Positions 1 through 9,280 of a DNA stretch of 57,798 bases are shown here, in pieces. The translations under genes were made by a program, and so were the position numbers. This DNA is from Phyllobacterium chamaecytisi. GTDB lineage: Bacteria > Pseudomonadota > Alphaproteobacteria > Rhizobiales > Rhizobiaceae. The stretch is from positions 1 to 57,798 of the forward strand of contig NZ_JAIQWW010000028.1 of the NCBI RefSeq assembly GCF_020164455.1, read 5' to 3'. The notes beneath the pieces were generated by a model. It had not been told where the DNA came from, searched no databases, and saw only the letters and a program-made list of their open reading frames with translations. How positions within the stretch are numbered: position 1 is the first letter of the stretch; each line of letters begins with the position of its first letter.

Positions 1-798
1 AACGGTCTTGGTCTGGATAAGATCGAACCGACTCCAGAGGGTGGCGTCCGCATCGGCGCCCTGGTGCGTAACACCGATCTTGCCGCCGACGAGAGGATCC
101 GCCGCGATTATGGTCTTCTGTCGCGCGCGCTCGTGGCGGGAGCCTCCGGCCAGTTGCGCAACAAGGCGACGACCGCGGGCAACCTCCTGCAACGCACGCG
201 CTGTCCGTACTTCTACGACACCAACCAGCCGTGCAACAAGCGCCAGCCGGGTAGCGGATGTTCCGCGATCGGCGGGATCACACGCCAGCACGCCGTCGTC
301 GGCACGAGCGAATCCTGTATCGCCACCCATCCGAGCGACATGGCCATCGCCATGCGAACGCTCGACGCCACGATTGAGACAGTGAATGCTGACGGCGTCC
401 GGCGCTCTATCCCGATCGCCGACTTTCACCGCTTGCCAGGCGACACGCCTGAGCGCGATACTGTTCTTGAAAAGGGCGAGTTCGTCACCGCCGCCATGCT
501 GCCGCCCCCGATCGGCGGCAAGCATATCTACCGCAAGGTCCGCGACCGCGCATCCTACGCCTTCGCCCTCGTTTCCGTCGGAGCGGTTATCCAGCCCGAC
601 GGGACCGGCCGTGTCGCCGTCGGCGGTATCGCGCACAAGCCGTGGCGCATGGAATCTGCGGACGCCGAACTGCCCAAGGGCGCAAGAGCGGCGTCCAGCG
701 TTCTTTTGTCGGACGCGCGTCCCACCGATCAGAACCGGTTCAAGGTCGCTCTCGTCGAGCGCACACTCAGCGCTGTCATTGCGGAAGCCAAGGGGTAA
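1..798 (+). CDS. FAD-binding subunit of aldehyde/xanthine dehydrogenase family (5' partial)
   Basis: The frame is open from base 1, so the N-terminus (the FAD phosphate-binding part) lies outside the window. The visible part matches the FAD subunit of PaoABC-type periplasmic aldehyde oxidoreductases. It has an [14 protein letters not shown] segment, followed by a Cys-rich insertion ([11 protein letters not shown], then GSGC, then ESC about 40 residues on). In PaoB proteins this insertion binds an extra [4Fe-4S] cluster. The C-terminal CO-dehydrogenase-flavoprotein domain follows. It should pass electrons between the molybdenum subunit encoded just downstream (3-nt gap) and the 2Fe-2S subunit, whose gene would be upstream. 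Family and role are known; the substrate is not visible. Confidence 0.93.
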   Translation, partial: NGLGLDKIEPTPEGGVRIGALVRNTDLAADERIRRDYGLLSRALVAGASGQLRNKATTAGNLLQRTRCPYFYDTNQPCNKRQPGSGCSAIGGITRQHAVVGTSESCIATHPSDMAIAMRTLDATIETVNADGVRRSIPIADFHRLPGDTPERDTVLEKGEFVTAAMLPPPIGGKHIYRKVRDRASYAFALVSVGAVIQPDGTGRVAVGGIAHKPWRMESADAELPKGARAASSVLLSDARPTDQNRFKVALVERTLSAVIAEAKG

Positions 799-801
799 GC
801 C

Positions 802-2997
802 ATGCAGTTCGATACACCAGTCACCAACAATCCGATCGATCGCCTCAAAGTGGTCGGCCAGCCGATCCACCGTATTGACGGTCCGCTAAAGGTGACCGGC
901 CGGGCGATCTACGCCTATGAATGGCATGATCCCAAAGTACAGTGCGCCTACGGATATCCGGTAGGCGCCGCCATCGCGAAGGGCCACATCAAGTCGATGG
1001 ACGTCTCCGGCGCCAAGAAGGCCGCAGGCGTGATTGCCGTCGTGACCGCGCCCGAAGTCGGTGATCGGAAGAAAGGCAAGTTCAACACCGCGAAACTGTT
1101 CGGCGGCGACGAGGTGCAGCATTATCATCAGGCGATCGCAGTCGTCGTGGCAGAGACGTTTGAACAGGCGCGTGCCGCCGCTGCGCTCGTAAAGGTCGAC
1201 TATACCGAGGAGTCAGGCGCGTTTGATCTGAAGCAGGCGATGCAAACCGCGGTAAAGCCTGAGTCCGGCGATCCGGACTCAGGCGCGGGGGATTTCGAGG
1301 CCGCCTTCAGGTCTGCGGCAGTCACGCTTGACCAAACCTACACCACGCCCGATCAGTCGCACGCGATGATGGAGCCGCATGCCTCCATCGCCGCCTGGGA
1401 CGGAGACGAGCTGACGGTCTGGACCTCAAGCCAGATGATTGACTGGTGGCGGACCGACCTCGCCACGACCCTCGGCATCGATAAGGAGAAGATTCACCTG
1501 ATGTCGCCTTTCATCGGAGGCGGCTTCGGCAGCAAGCTGTTCCTGCGTTCCGACGCCGTATTGGCGGCATTTGCCGCCCGGGCCGCCGGCCGCCCGGTCA
1601 AAGTGGCACTGCCCCGCCCGTTCCTGATGAACAACACGACGCACCGACCGGCGACAGTTCAGCGCCTGCGCATCGGTGCCGAACGCGACGGCAGGATCAC
1701 CGCGATTGCGCATGAGAGCTGGTCGGGCGACCTTCCCGGCGGACAGCCCGAGACTGCCGTCATGCAGACCCGGCTGCTTTATGCCGGAGCAAACCGCATG
1801 ACCGCAATGCGCCTTGCAACGCTCGATCTTCCGGAGGGCAATGCCATGCGGGCTCCGGGTGAGGCGCCCGGCCTGATGGCGCTTGAAATTGCCATGGACG
1901 AAGTGGCGGAGAAGCTCGGTATCGATCCGGTCGAATTCCGCATCATCAACGACACCCAGGTCGATCCTGAAAAGCCGGAGCGGCCGTTCTCTCACCGCGA
2001 CCTTGTCGGCTGTCTCAAGCTCGGCGCGGAGCGTTTCGGGTGGAACGGACGCGGCAGACCCGGCTTGCAGCGCGACGGCAACTGGCTGATCGGCACAGGC
2101 GTCGCCGCGGCGTTCAGAAACAACCTGCTCCTTCCCTCGGGAGCACGCGTGCGGCTCGACCGGGAAGGTGTGGTCAGCGTCGAGACCGACATGACCGACA
2201 TCGGAACGGGGAGCTACACCATCATCGCGCAGACCGCGGCGGAAATACTTGGCGTGACTGTTGACAAGGTCAGCGTCCAACTTGGCGATTCACGTTTCCC
2301 GGTGTCTTCAGGTTCTGGCGGGCAGTTTGGCGCAAACTGTTCCACGTCAGGCGTCTATGCGGCCTGTGTGAAGCTGCGGGAGGCCGTAGCACAGAAGCTT
2401 GGCTTCAACTCCGAGGACGTTCTCTTCGAAGACGGCGAAGTCCGCTCCGGCAACAGGTCGGTGCCGCTCGCCGAAGCCGCGGGCCCAGACGGTCTCGTCG
2501 GCGAGGACACCATCACATGGGGCGACCTGTCAGAGACGCACCAGCAGTCGACCTTCGGCGCGCACTTTGTCGAAGTCGGCGTCGATGCCGCGACCGGAGA
2601 GAGCCGTATCCGCCGCATGCTGGCGGTTTGCGCGGCTGGACGCATCCTCAATCCGATTACGGCCCGCAGCCAGGTGATCGGCGCGATGACCATGGGTGCG
2701 GGCGGGGCCTTGTCCGAAGAGCTTGCCGTAGATACCCGCCGCGGCTTTTTCGTCAACCACGATCTCGCCGGCTACGAGGTGGCAGTGCATGCCGATATCC
2801 CGCACCAGGAGGTGATCTTCATGGACGAGACCGATCCGATGTCGTCGCCTATGAAGGCGAAGGGGATCGGCGAACTTGGCCTGTGCGGCGTTTCCGCCGC
2901 CATCGCCAACGCCATCTATAACGCCACGGGTGTCAGGGTTCGGCACTATCCGATCACGCTTGACAAGTTGATCGGCGGGCTGCCGGACGTCGCCTGA
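802..2997 (+). CDS. Molybdopterin-binding catalytic subunit of aldehyde/xanthine dehydrogenase
   Basis: This 731-aa protein is full length for PaoC/YagR-type catalytic subunits. Visible motifs include GGGFGSK, MRAPGEAPG, TDIGTGSYT and GSGGQFG, which are molybdopterin-contacting segments of the family. Near the C-terminus is KGIGELGLCG, which contains the Glu that acts as catalytic base in this family. The ATG at 802 lies 3 nt after the stop of the FAD subunit, so the two are co-transcribed. The enzyme hydroxylates aldehydes or purines using water; which substrate cannot be read from sequence. The long minus-strand ORFs inside it are shadows. Confidence 0.95.
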   Translation: MQFDTPVTNNPIDRLKVVGQPIHRIDGPLKVTGRAIYAYEWHDPKVQCAYGYPVGAAIAKGHIKSMDVSGAKKAAGVIAVVTAPEVGDRKKGKFNTAKLFGGDEVQHYHQAIAVVVAETFEQARAAAALVKVDYTEESGAFDLKQAMQTAVKPESGDPDSGAGDFEAAFRSAAVTLDQTYTTPDQSHAMMEPHASIAAWDGDELTVWTSSQMIDWWRTDLATTLGIDKEKIHLMSPFIGGGFGSKLFLRSDAVLAAFAARAAGRPVKVALPRPFLMNNTTHRPATVQRLRIGAERDGRITAIAHESWSGDLPGGQPETAVMQTRLLYAGANRMTAMRLATLDLPEGNAMRAPGEAPGLMALEIAMDEVAEKLGIDPVEFRIINDTQVDPEKPERPFSHRDLVGCLKLGAERFGWNGRGRPGLQRDGNWLIGTGVAAAFRNNLLLPSGARVRLDREGVVSVETDMTDIGTGSYTIIAQTAAEILGVTVDKVSVQLGDSRFPVSSGSGGQFGANCSTSGVYAACVKLREAVAQKLGFNSEDVLFEDGEVRSGNRSVPLAEAAGPDGLVGEDTITWGDLSETHQQSTFGAHFVEVGVDAATGESRIRRMLAVCAAGRILNPITARSQVIGAMTMGAGGALSEELAVDTRRGFFVNHDLAGYEVAVHADIPHQEVIFMDETDPMSSPMKAKGIGELGLCGVSAAIANAIYNATGVRVRHYPITLDKLIGGLPDVA

Positions 2998-3225
2998 CGC
3001 AATTGATGGCGGTCGTCGTTATGGCCCGTCCCTCCAAGAAGGAATAGCTCTGACCGAGATCATTATTCAGGTTCTCTGCCGATGCCTTTTCAAGGGGGGC
3101 TTGCGGTTAGCGCCGGACCGGATCTCAAAAATCAATGGCGTGGGTAGCTCTGAAAGTCCAGCAAATATCCCCGGGGGGTTGTCACGTTGTGTGAAGCAGG
3201 CGGCAACAATGCCCGTCAGAGAATT

Positions 3226-3929
3226 TCAGTCACGCGTGCCAGTGACGGCTTTCCACGCCGCCATGGCGTTAAGACGGAGCAGATGAATTTGGAATGAAGA
3301 GCGGCTTGTGCGGGGTGAGACGAAGAGATTGCGGATTGCCGAGAAGATCGAGACGAAGCGCTGTAGCCCTCCCGGAGATCGGAAGCCTTGCATCATTCGC
3401 TCCCTTTTCCGCAGCGGCACATGCGAGTTTTCCGCCCGGTTGTTGAGACCCTTGTGGGAGCGATGCTCGACTTCTGGCATGACTTGACGCTTTGCTGCTC
3501 CGTATGAGCGCAGCTTGCAGTGATTATGCGCTTTGGCGCCAGGCCTCGTTTCTTCAGCAGGCGGACGAGTAACCGCTTGGCTGCCTTGGTGTTGCGGCGG
3601 GTCTGGACAATCTCGTCGGGCACATATCCGTCCTGATCGACGGCCGGCCACAACCAGTGTCTCTTGCCGGCGATCGAGATCACGACTTCGTCCAGATGCC
3701 CAATATCATTCGTCGAAGGCCGCTTGGGGCGAAGACGACGGACATAGCTGAAACCAAACTTCCGGCCCCATCGACGGATTGTTTCAGAGGAGACGACGAC
3801 GCCGCGCTCCAGCAGCATCTCCTCCACCAGCCGCAGGCTCAAAGGGAACCGATAATAGAGCCAGACCGCATGGGCGATGATCTGCGGCGGAAAGCGATGG
3901 TTCTTGTAGCTGAAGTTGGGCTCAACGAA
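3226..3929 (-). pseudogene. IS6-family transposase relic (frameshifted)
   Basis: On the minus strand the first frame encodes the IS6-type N-terminal part (HAVWLYYRFPLSLRLVEEML, then VVISIAGKRHWLWPAVDQDG with the first catalytic Asp). Around position 3510 the homology switches to another frame, which carries the C-terminal part (SHKGLNNRAENSHVPLRKRE with the catalytic Glu, then RSPGGLQRFVSIFSAIRNLF). A single transposase is therefore split by a frameshift near its middle Asp. The N-terminal frame is closed by a TAA at 3930-3932 with no ATG. I could not identify clear terminal inverted repeats. Most likely an inactive insertion sequence. Confidence 0.85.
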
Positions 3930-4173
3930 TTAGCCCCGAACCGTTAAATCACAAATAACCTGACAGCTCCCGTTAATGACGTGTCTAGGCCATCAAGGCG
4001 CTATTCGGCAGGCGGTGCCAATCGGGCGCTTACAGATCATTTCCTCGCAACTAGGTCCTACAGTTTGTGAGGAGTGCTCGATTTCTGTACGGCCCTGACT
4101 AACCGTCAGCTCGCTGCGACTAAGCAGAATTGAAGGCTGACCAGCCGGAAAGGTGTCATAGCTTCGTCCGGGC

Positions 4174-4502
4174 ATCTGAACGAACGTGCGATCGAAATTG
4201 CGGACGAGGTTCGAGCCGTCGCCGAGGAGGCCAACTCCACACCATCGCGCGTGGCGCTTGCCTGGACGCTGGCCAATCCGACCGTCGTCTCCCCCATCAT
4301 CGGCGCCCGCACGCTCGCCCAGGCCGAGGACAATCTCGGAGCTCTGGATCTGGTGCTTACCCCGGAACAACTGGATCGACTGAACCGGATCAGCGCACCG
4401 AGCCCCGTCTTTTCCGGTCGCTTCACGCAGCGCCCCCTCGTCCAGCAACTGATCTTCGGCGGCGCCGCAGTCGAACGCCGCAACTTCATGGCAGGTCGAT
4501 AG
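4174..4502 (+). pseudogene. Aldo/keto reductase C-terminal remnant
   Basis: The frame ending at 4502 encodes HLNERAIEIADEVRAVAEE, then RVALAWTLANP and SPIIGARTLAQAEDN. This is the characteristic last third of aldo/keto reductases of the AKR11/YajO type. The catalytic Tyr-Lys-His region and the N-terminal barrel are missing, and the sequence upstream of about 4174 is out of frame. A GTG at 4251 could start translation, but the product would be only the barrel C-terminus. Judged a truncated remnant next to an IS relic. Confidence 0.75.
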
Positions 4503-4540
4503 GCCTGGCAAGCCCTCAGCAACAGGAAAGGATAAATACC

Positions 4541-5095
4541 ATGACCATCCTCTCGACATGCCACCGGGTCGCCGGCGCGAGCCGAACAGCTCTGATCACA
4601 CTGGCATTGCTCTCACTCGCCCTGCCGGGTGCAGCCATTGCCACCACCACGGCAACGCAGGCGCCGGTTCCAGACAGTGCAGCGATCGAACGGCAGAATA
4701 GGGCGATCGTCGAAGCCGCCTTCGAAAAATGGCGCGGGGGCACCTACGTCTTCGCGGAACTTCTCGCTCCCGACGTCGTGTGGACGATCCATGGCTCCGG
4801 GTCGGTCGCCGGCACCTATCGCAACCAGAAGGACTTCATCGAACAGGCATCGCTTCCTCTAACCAGCCGTCTAGCGACGCCGGTCGTGCCGGCGGTGCAT
4901 GACATCTTTGCCGACGGCGACACGATCATCATCCGCTTCGACGGAACGGCGACCACGACGTCGGGCGCACCTTATCGTAACCAGTTTGTCTGGATATTCG
5001 AGATGAAGGACGGCCTCGTCGTGAATGCGGAGGCCTTCCTGGACCTCGTTGCCTATCAGCAGGTTGTCGATAGCAACGCGCCGCGTCCTCAATGA
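4541..5095 (+). CDS. Secreted SnoaL/NTF2-like protein
   Basis: A 184-aa protein from the ATG at 4541, preceded by an AGGAAAGGATAA ribosome-binding region. Residues 1-33 form a signal peptide (Arg-containing start, Leu/Ala core, GAAIA cleavage region). The rest is a single NTF2-like cone domain of the SnoaL type: a helix with FEKWRGGTY, then LLAPDVVWTIHGSG, then beta strands ending in a WIFEMKDGLVVNAEAFLDL segment. Members act as isomerases, hydrolases or binding modules, so a precise reaction cannot be assigned. The frame is open upstream of 4541, but that sequence is the antisense-like remainder of the aldo/keto reductase remnant. Confidence 0.85.
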   Translation: MTILSTCHRVAGASRTALITLALLSLALPGAAIATTTATQAPVPDSAAIERQNRAIVEAAFEKWRGGTYVFAELLAPDVVWTIHGSGSVAGTYRNQKDFIEQASLPLTSRLATPVVPAVHDIFADGDTIIIRFDGTATTTSGAPYRNQFVWIFEMKDGLVVNAEAFLDLVAYQQVVDSNAPRPQ

Positions 5096-5202
5096 CCGAC
5101 GCCCGCGGCCTCGGCAGAACTTAATGTCTGCCGAACCGGCACCGCGCACCGATGGGCTATCGCCTCCAAACCGAGAACAGCAACGTTTAAAGGAGCCAGA
5201 CT

Positions 5203-5529
5203 ATGCGACAGGCTTTTGCAGCACTCATCACGGCCACTCTTTCGATTCAACCCGTAGAAGCACAGGAGACCAATTTGCAGCCGAGCCATCCCTACGTTGG
5301 CATGTGGGTCACCGACGACAACCGTGTTCGCCATGAACTTCTGCCGAGCGGACGCTATGTCGAGGCCCGCGGTCAGCGAGAGCGAGCCTATGAGGGTCGC
5401 TACGAAGTCGACGGGACGCATATCGAGTACTGGGACGACACGGGCTTCACTGCCGACGGCGATTTCGTCGATGCCAACACATTGCACCATGGCGGCATGA
5501 TCTTGCGTCGCAAGCCAGCGACGCCCTGA
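5203..5529 (+). CDS. Atu4866-family secreted protein
   Basis: A 108-aa protein with a short signal peptide (about residues 1-21) and a beta-rich domain. It contains HPYVGMWVTDDNRVRHELLP, GRYEVDGTHIEYWDDTGFTA and TLHHGG, which are hallmarks of the small Atu4866 family first named in Agrobacterium. An AAAGGAG ribosome-binding site precedes the ATG. Function is unknown; the domain is often found next to short-chain dehydrogenases or NTF2-like proteins, as here. Confidence 0.85.
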   Translation: MRQAFAALITATLSIQPVEAQETNLQPSHPYVGMWVTDDNRVRHELLPSGRYVEARGQRERAYEGRYEVDGTHIEYWDDTGFTADGDFVDANTLHHGGMILRRKPATP

Positions 5530-5633
5530 CATACCAGGCGAGCATCCGCAATGCGAAAACAGCTCAAAGCGATGGGAGCCGCAGGTCTTCCTCATCCATC
5601 TGACAGGGTCGGATGCCATTCACCGTCGCCCCG

Positions 5634-5910
5634 TCATCGTGTTCTGTCCACTTCTCGCAAGAGGTCGATGAAGGCCCGAAGCGGGGATGGGACGTGCCGG
5701 CTGCGCGGGTAATAGAAGGCCAGACCAGGCGTCGGCGGGCACCAGTCATCAAGCACGGTCACCAGGTGACCGGACCCCAGAAACGGCTGGGCGAAGTATT
5801 CCGGGACATAAGGATACCGCGCCCGTCCGCCGCCGCATGAAACGCACATCGCCACCGAACTTCACCGCGACCATGTCTTTCGGGACGATACGGCGCTTCA
5901 GTTGTGCGGC
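5634..5910 (-). pseudogene. LysR-type regulator remnant
   Basis: On the minus strand the frame ending at 5634 reads YPYVPEYFAQPFLGSGHLV, then LAFYYPRSRHVPSPLRAFIDLL. This is the C-terminal end of a LysR substrate-binding domain. Just upstream, in another frame, are KDMVAVKFGGDVRF and AAADGRGI, which belong earlier in the same domain and in intact proteins are separated by roughly a hundred residues. The gene has therefore suffered an internal deletion and a frameshift, and no HTH remains. The typical neighbours of such a LysR gene (aldo/keto reductase, NTF2-like, Atu4866) are still here. Confidence 0.7.
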
Positions 5911-6267
5911 ATTGTGTGGTCGCTCACTGGAATGTTAGGACGCTTCATCAAGCCTTCTTCCGCTGCGATGGAGCAAAAAGCGCACCGAATTCAGCAACGC
6001 CAACAGGTCCGGCTTGCATAGAGAGAATGATTTCGGGCAGTTGATCAAGCCAAGCATCACACAGATTGAGGAAGACCCAAATTAAGAGGGAAAGCGACAA
6101 GAAGCCAGACCGAGGACCTGTCCCATTGCATAAACTCAACAGACATACGCCCCTGCGCGCAGCTTCTCCCGATCGTCATCGACGAATATCGAGGAATCGA
6201 CAACCGGGAGCGGAAAGCTACACCAGTCCTCGTCCGACCTCCAGTGCGTTCGCTTACGGGTGGCGAG
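5911..6267. other. Intergenic, no supported gene
   Basis: About 360 bases without a gene I can support. A 63-codon minus-strand frame at 5948-6139 has no recognisable motif and no convincing ribosome-binding site. Confidence 0.5.
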
Positions 6268-6795
6268 TCAATGCTTGAGACATTTGCGGCCCGCTGCCAT
6301 TGCCTTGTACGTCCCCTTCAGATCGACGACGAAGGTTCCCTTGGTTTCCGGAAACACGATCATTGTGTATTTCTTCGCCACGTCGCGCTTGAACTTGGGG
6401 TCGTCGGTCAAGATGTAGCCGCCAGAAAGTCCGCCCTTGAGTTCGCCGCTCGTGCTGGTGGCGACGCCCTTGTAGAGATTGCCGTCGATGGAGACGAAGA
6501 TGTCTGAGGTGTTCCCGTTTTTCAGGCCGATATCCTGCTTCGTGAACACGCCGAGATACCCGACCTGCTGATCTGCGGTAACGCCCATTTGCACCGAACT
6601 TGGGCCGTCCGAGCGCACGATCAGGCAGTCTCCGCGGGTTTGATTTGTATAGACGGTCCATCCCTCGATATCGTCCCCATAACGGACAAGCACATCGCTG
6701 GCCTTGGGAAGAGGATTTGCGTCTTGTGCGTAGGCTGCCGTCGCAGACAAAAGTGCGAGTGACGTTGCAGCGATGAGTGTCATGAAATTTCGCAT
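6268..6795 (-). CDS. Small secreted protein, copy 1 of a duplicated pair
   Basis: A 175-aa protein with a clear signal peptide (residues 1-23, ending AYA-QD). The ATG at 6795 is chosen over an upstream start because a GAGGGGAG site lies 7 nt before it and the signal peptide begins there. The mature part has two Cys (in GDCLIV and near the C-terminus in KCLKH) and a Gly/Ser-rich beta segment (GELKGGLSGGYILTDDP). It is about 83% identical by eye to the protein at 37128-37655, and the match is strongest in the C-terminal half. I do not recognise a named domain. Likely periplasmic. Confidence 0.8.
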   Translation of the reverse strand: MRNFMTLIAATSLALLSATAAYAQDANPLPKASDVLVRYGDDIEGWTVYTNQTRGDCLIVRSDGPSSVQMGVTADQQVGYLGVFTKQDIGLKNGNTSDIFVSIDGNLYKGVATSTSGELKGGLSGGYILTDDPKFKRDVAKKYTMIVFPETKGTFVVDLKGTYKAMAAGRKCLKH

Positions 6796-7327
6796 AAATA
6801 CTCCCCTCGTTTGCGGGCTGAATTGTTCTGTGAACGTGTGCAACATATTGGATCGCTCCGAGAACGTGTTGCTCTTCCAGTGTCTTCACTCGCACATCCG
6901 CGGGTCAAAGTCGCGTAACCTACTGTATGCTACTGGATCCACGACAGGCAGCAGGAAGATGCCTAGGATGAACCAGCAATGGCATCATCAGGTCACCGGT
7001 TTTAGAATGGTTAATTGGGGTGGAGTGCCCTCCATGAGAGGCCGGATATGGAGTGCCGCCTTGCAGCCCAGCGATGGCCGAGGTTTGTCGCTTAAACTCG
7101 GCGCGGTCTTGACTGGTTGGAATCTGCAGACTTGGAAGAAGTTTGAGATCCAAACATGGAGACATTCAAAGAGACGCAAAGAAAGGCGCTTGCGAGCATC
7201 AGGTCTGGCGCTGTTGCCTGTAAGCTACTGTAACATACTCCCGGGCCCGCAAATCATTGCCTAGATCGAGCCAGCTGTGGTCATGAGCAGCTAACCATCG
7301 GGTGATGCAACACGGGGATCATATGCA
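6796..7327. other. Intergenic, no supported gene
   Basis: About 530 bases. A minus-strand frame near 6920-7180 has stretches that look once-coding (for example PSLGCKAALHIRPLMEGT) but I cannot assign a family. No transposase motif is visible. It may hold the promoter of the divergent secreted protein gene at 6795. Confidence 0.4.
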
Positions 7328-7540
7328 ATGACTAGACTTGGTTTGCTCAGTGGGGCGATTGTGATCGCTTCGCTATCCTTGGCTGGGATTGGTCGAGCCG
7401 ATACAAATAGCAGGGCTGTAACCGTTACGTACTTCACATCCTTTTCTGAAAAGAACCTATGGAGGTTCGCCGGAACCCGACTGAACGGTGTTTCAACTGA
7501 CCAAAGAAGACTAGGAGTTGCAAATGACTTTCTTTCATAA
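7328..7540 (+). CDS. Possible small secreted protein
   Basis: A 70-codon frame whose first 25 residues look like a signal peptide (MTRLGLLSGAIVIASLSLAG...). The rest has no known motif and its end overlaps the start of the DUF992 gene in another frame. The ribosome-binding site is weak. It could be a chance frame or a decayed gene. Confidence 0.25.
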   Translation: MTRLGLLSGAIVIASLSLAGIGRADTNSRAVTVTYFTSFSEKNLWRFAGTRLNGVSTDQRRLGVANDFLS

Positions 7541-7988
7541 GGTGCTTGCCGGTGCCGCCGCGTTCATACCGTTCGACGCAAATGCGGAATCTGTCCAGAT
7601 TGGAACGCTCGCCTGCGACGTTTCCAAAGGGATCGGAATGTTTGTCGTGGAGAAGCAAAAACTGACCTGCTCGTTCAAGCCAAAAAGCGGCAACGCCGAG
7701 AACTATACCGGATCGATCGACGAATACGGTATCGCAATCGGCGAAGTCGCATCAGGCCACCTGATCTGGGGCGTCGTCGCAGCCAACAGCGGACTTCCGG
7801 CAGGCGCGCTCACAGGCACCTATGCCGGTGTTGGAGCCAATGCCTCGGTCGGGCCCGGAGCAGGTGCAAACATTCTTGTCGGGGGTACGGGCAAAGCGTT
7901 TTCCTTGCAGCCGATTTCGGTCGAGGGACAAGAGGGCATCAACTTCGCCGGAGGGGTCACGACCGTTACTCTAAACCCGGCACCTTGA
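7524..7988 (+). CDS. DUF992 family secreted protein
   Basis: A 154-aa protein. The ATG at 7524 has AGGAG 6 nt upstream, so I prefer it to the in-frame TTG at 7518. It has a signal peptide (cleavage near ANA-ES) followed by a DUF992 domain with IGTLACDVSKGIGMFV, LTCSFKP, YTGSIDEYGIAIGE and LIWGVVA. The domain is common in Rhizobiales, and the protein is predicted periplasmic or surface-exposed with unknown function. It lies 2 nt upstream of the hydrolase start and should be co-transcribed with it. Confidence 0.9.
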   Translation: MTFFHKVLAGAAAFIPFDANAESVQIGTLACDVSKGIGMFVVEKQKLTCSFKPKSGNAENYTGSIDEYGIAIGEVASGHLIWGVVAANSGLPAGALTGTYAGVGANASVGPGAGANILVGGTGKAFSLQPISVEGQEGINFAGGVTTVTLNPAP

Positions 7989-7990
7989 TC

Positions 7991-9268
7991 ATGGTGCGAT
8001 ACGGTATGGGGTGGACCTTAATGCTTGTGCTCGCCGTTTTGACGGCGGGCTGTGCCGGGCGACCGAAAAACGTATTGTTGCCCGTCGCTGAATCGTCTCC
8101 GGGCGCAAGCAAAGTCGAAATGCTGGTGACGACGACGCGAAGCCGTTCCAGCGTCCCCGGCCAAATGTTCAGCGGCGAACGTGGGCTTACCCCTTCCTTT
8201 GCCGACATCACCGTATCGATCCCGCCGAGCAAAGTGCGCAAAATCGGTGAAGTCTCCTGGCCGAAGAGGCTTCCCTCCAATCCTGCGACGGACTTTGCAG
8301 TCCTGAAGGCCGACGCGTTGACGCTGGATGCAGCAAAGTCACGGCTGAACGTTTTGGTGAGGAAGAATCCGGATCACAGCGTCATCGTCTTCATTCACGG
8401 TTTCAACAACCGATTTGAGGATTCGGTTTATCGTTTCGCACAAATCATGCAGGATTCCGGCATACCCAATACGCCGGTTCTGGTTACCTGGCCTTCGCGC
8501 GGCAGCCTGCTGGCCTATGGATATGACCGCGAGAGCACCAACTACACGAGAAATGCCCTCGAAACGCTGTTCCAATATCTGGCGAAAGATCCTGAGATAA
8601 AGGATGTTTCCATCCTCGCCCACTCCATGGGCAATTGGCTTGCCCTGGAGTCGTTGCGCCAGATGGCCATCCGCAACGGCAGACTGCCGGCGAAATTCAA
8701 GAACGTCATGCTTGCCGATGCCGACGTCGATGTCGATGTTTTCCGCTCCCAGATTGCGGACATGGGGCCGCAGCGCCCCAAGTTCACTCTCTTTGTCTCC
8801 CGCGATGACCGCGCCTTGGCGCTGTCCCGGCGAGTGTGGGGCGATATCCCGAGAATAGGCTCCATCGATCCGGAACAATCGCCCTACAAGGAGGAATTGG
8901 CCGCGAACAAGATCGCGGTGATTGACCTCACAAAAATCAAGGCCGGAGACAGGCTTCACCACAGCAAGTTCGCCCAATCTCCACAAATCGTGCAGCTCAT
9001 TGGTGCGCGCATCTCGCAAGGCCAGACCTTGACCGACAGCAGGGTCGGGCTCGGCGACAAACTTCTCGCCGCCACGACCGGAACGGCGGCGGCAGCGGGG
9101 AGTGCAGCCGGGTTGATCCTTTCCGCGCCAATTGCCGTGGTCGACCAGAACACCCGGGAGAACTACGCAAACCAGATGGCCGGGTTGAGCGGGGCGAAGA
9201 GCGGTGCAAAACGACCAGTTGTTAATGACTGTAGTGCTACACCTGCTTCCACGAAACGATGCGATTGA
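7991..9268 (+). CDS. Lipoprotein alpha/beta hydrolase (DUF900 type)
   Basis: A 425-aa protein. The N-terminal signal ends in a lipobox (LTAGC, Cys21), so it should be an outer- or inner-membrane lipoprotein. The hydrolase core shows VIVFIHGFNN (oxyanion region), VTWPSRG and the nucleophile elbow LAHSMGNW with Ser212; LADADVDVD carries the likely acid. This matches the DUF900 group of esterase-like proteins common in Rhizobiales. The ATG at 7991 is 2 nt after the DUF992 stop. The mechanosensitive channel gene follows 12 nt downstream, suggesting a three-gene envelope operon. Substrate unknown. Confidence 0.9.
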   Translation: MVRYGMGWTLMLVLAVLTAGCAGRPKNVLLPVAESSPGASKVEMLVTTTRSRSSVPGQMFSGERGLTPSFADITVSIPPSKVRKIGEVSWPKRLPSNPATDFAVLKADALTLDAAKSRLNVLVRKNPDHSVIVFIHGFNNRFEDSVYRFAQIMQDSGIPNTPVLVTWPSRGSLLAYGYDRESTNYTRNALETLFQYLAKDPEIKDVSILAHSMGNWLALESLRQMAIRNGRLPAKFKNVMLADADVDVDVFRSQIADMGPQRPKFTLFVSRDDRALALSRRVWGDIPRIGSIDPEQSPYKEELAANKIAVIDLTKIKAGDRLHHSKFAQSPQIVQLIGARISQGQTLTDSRVGLGDKLLAATTGTAAAAGSAAGLILSAPIAVVDQNTRENYANQMAGLSGAKSGAKRPVVNDCSATPASTKRCD

Positions 9269-9280
9269 GACGGATGCGGC

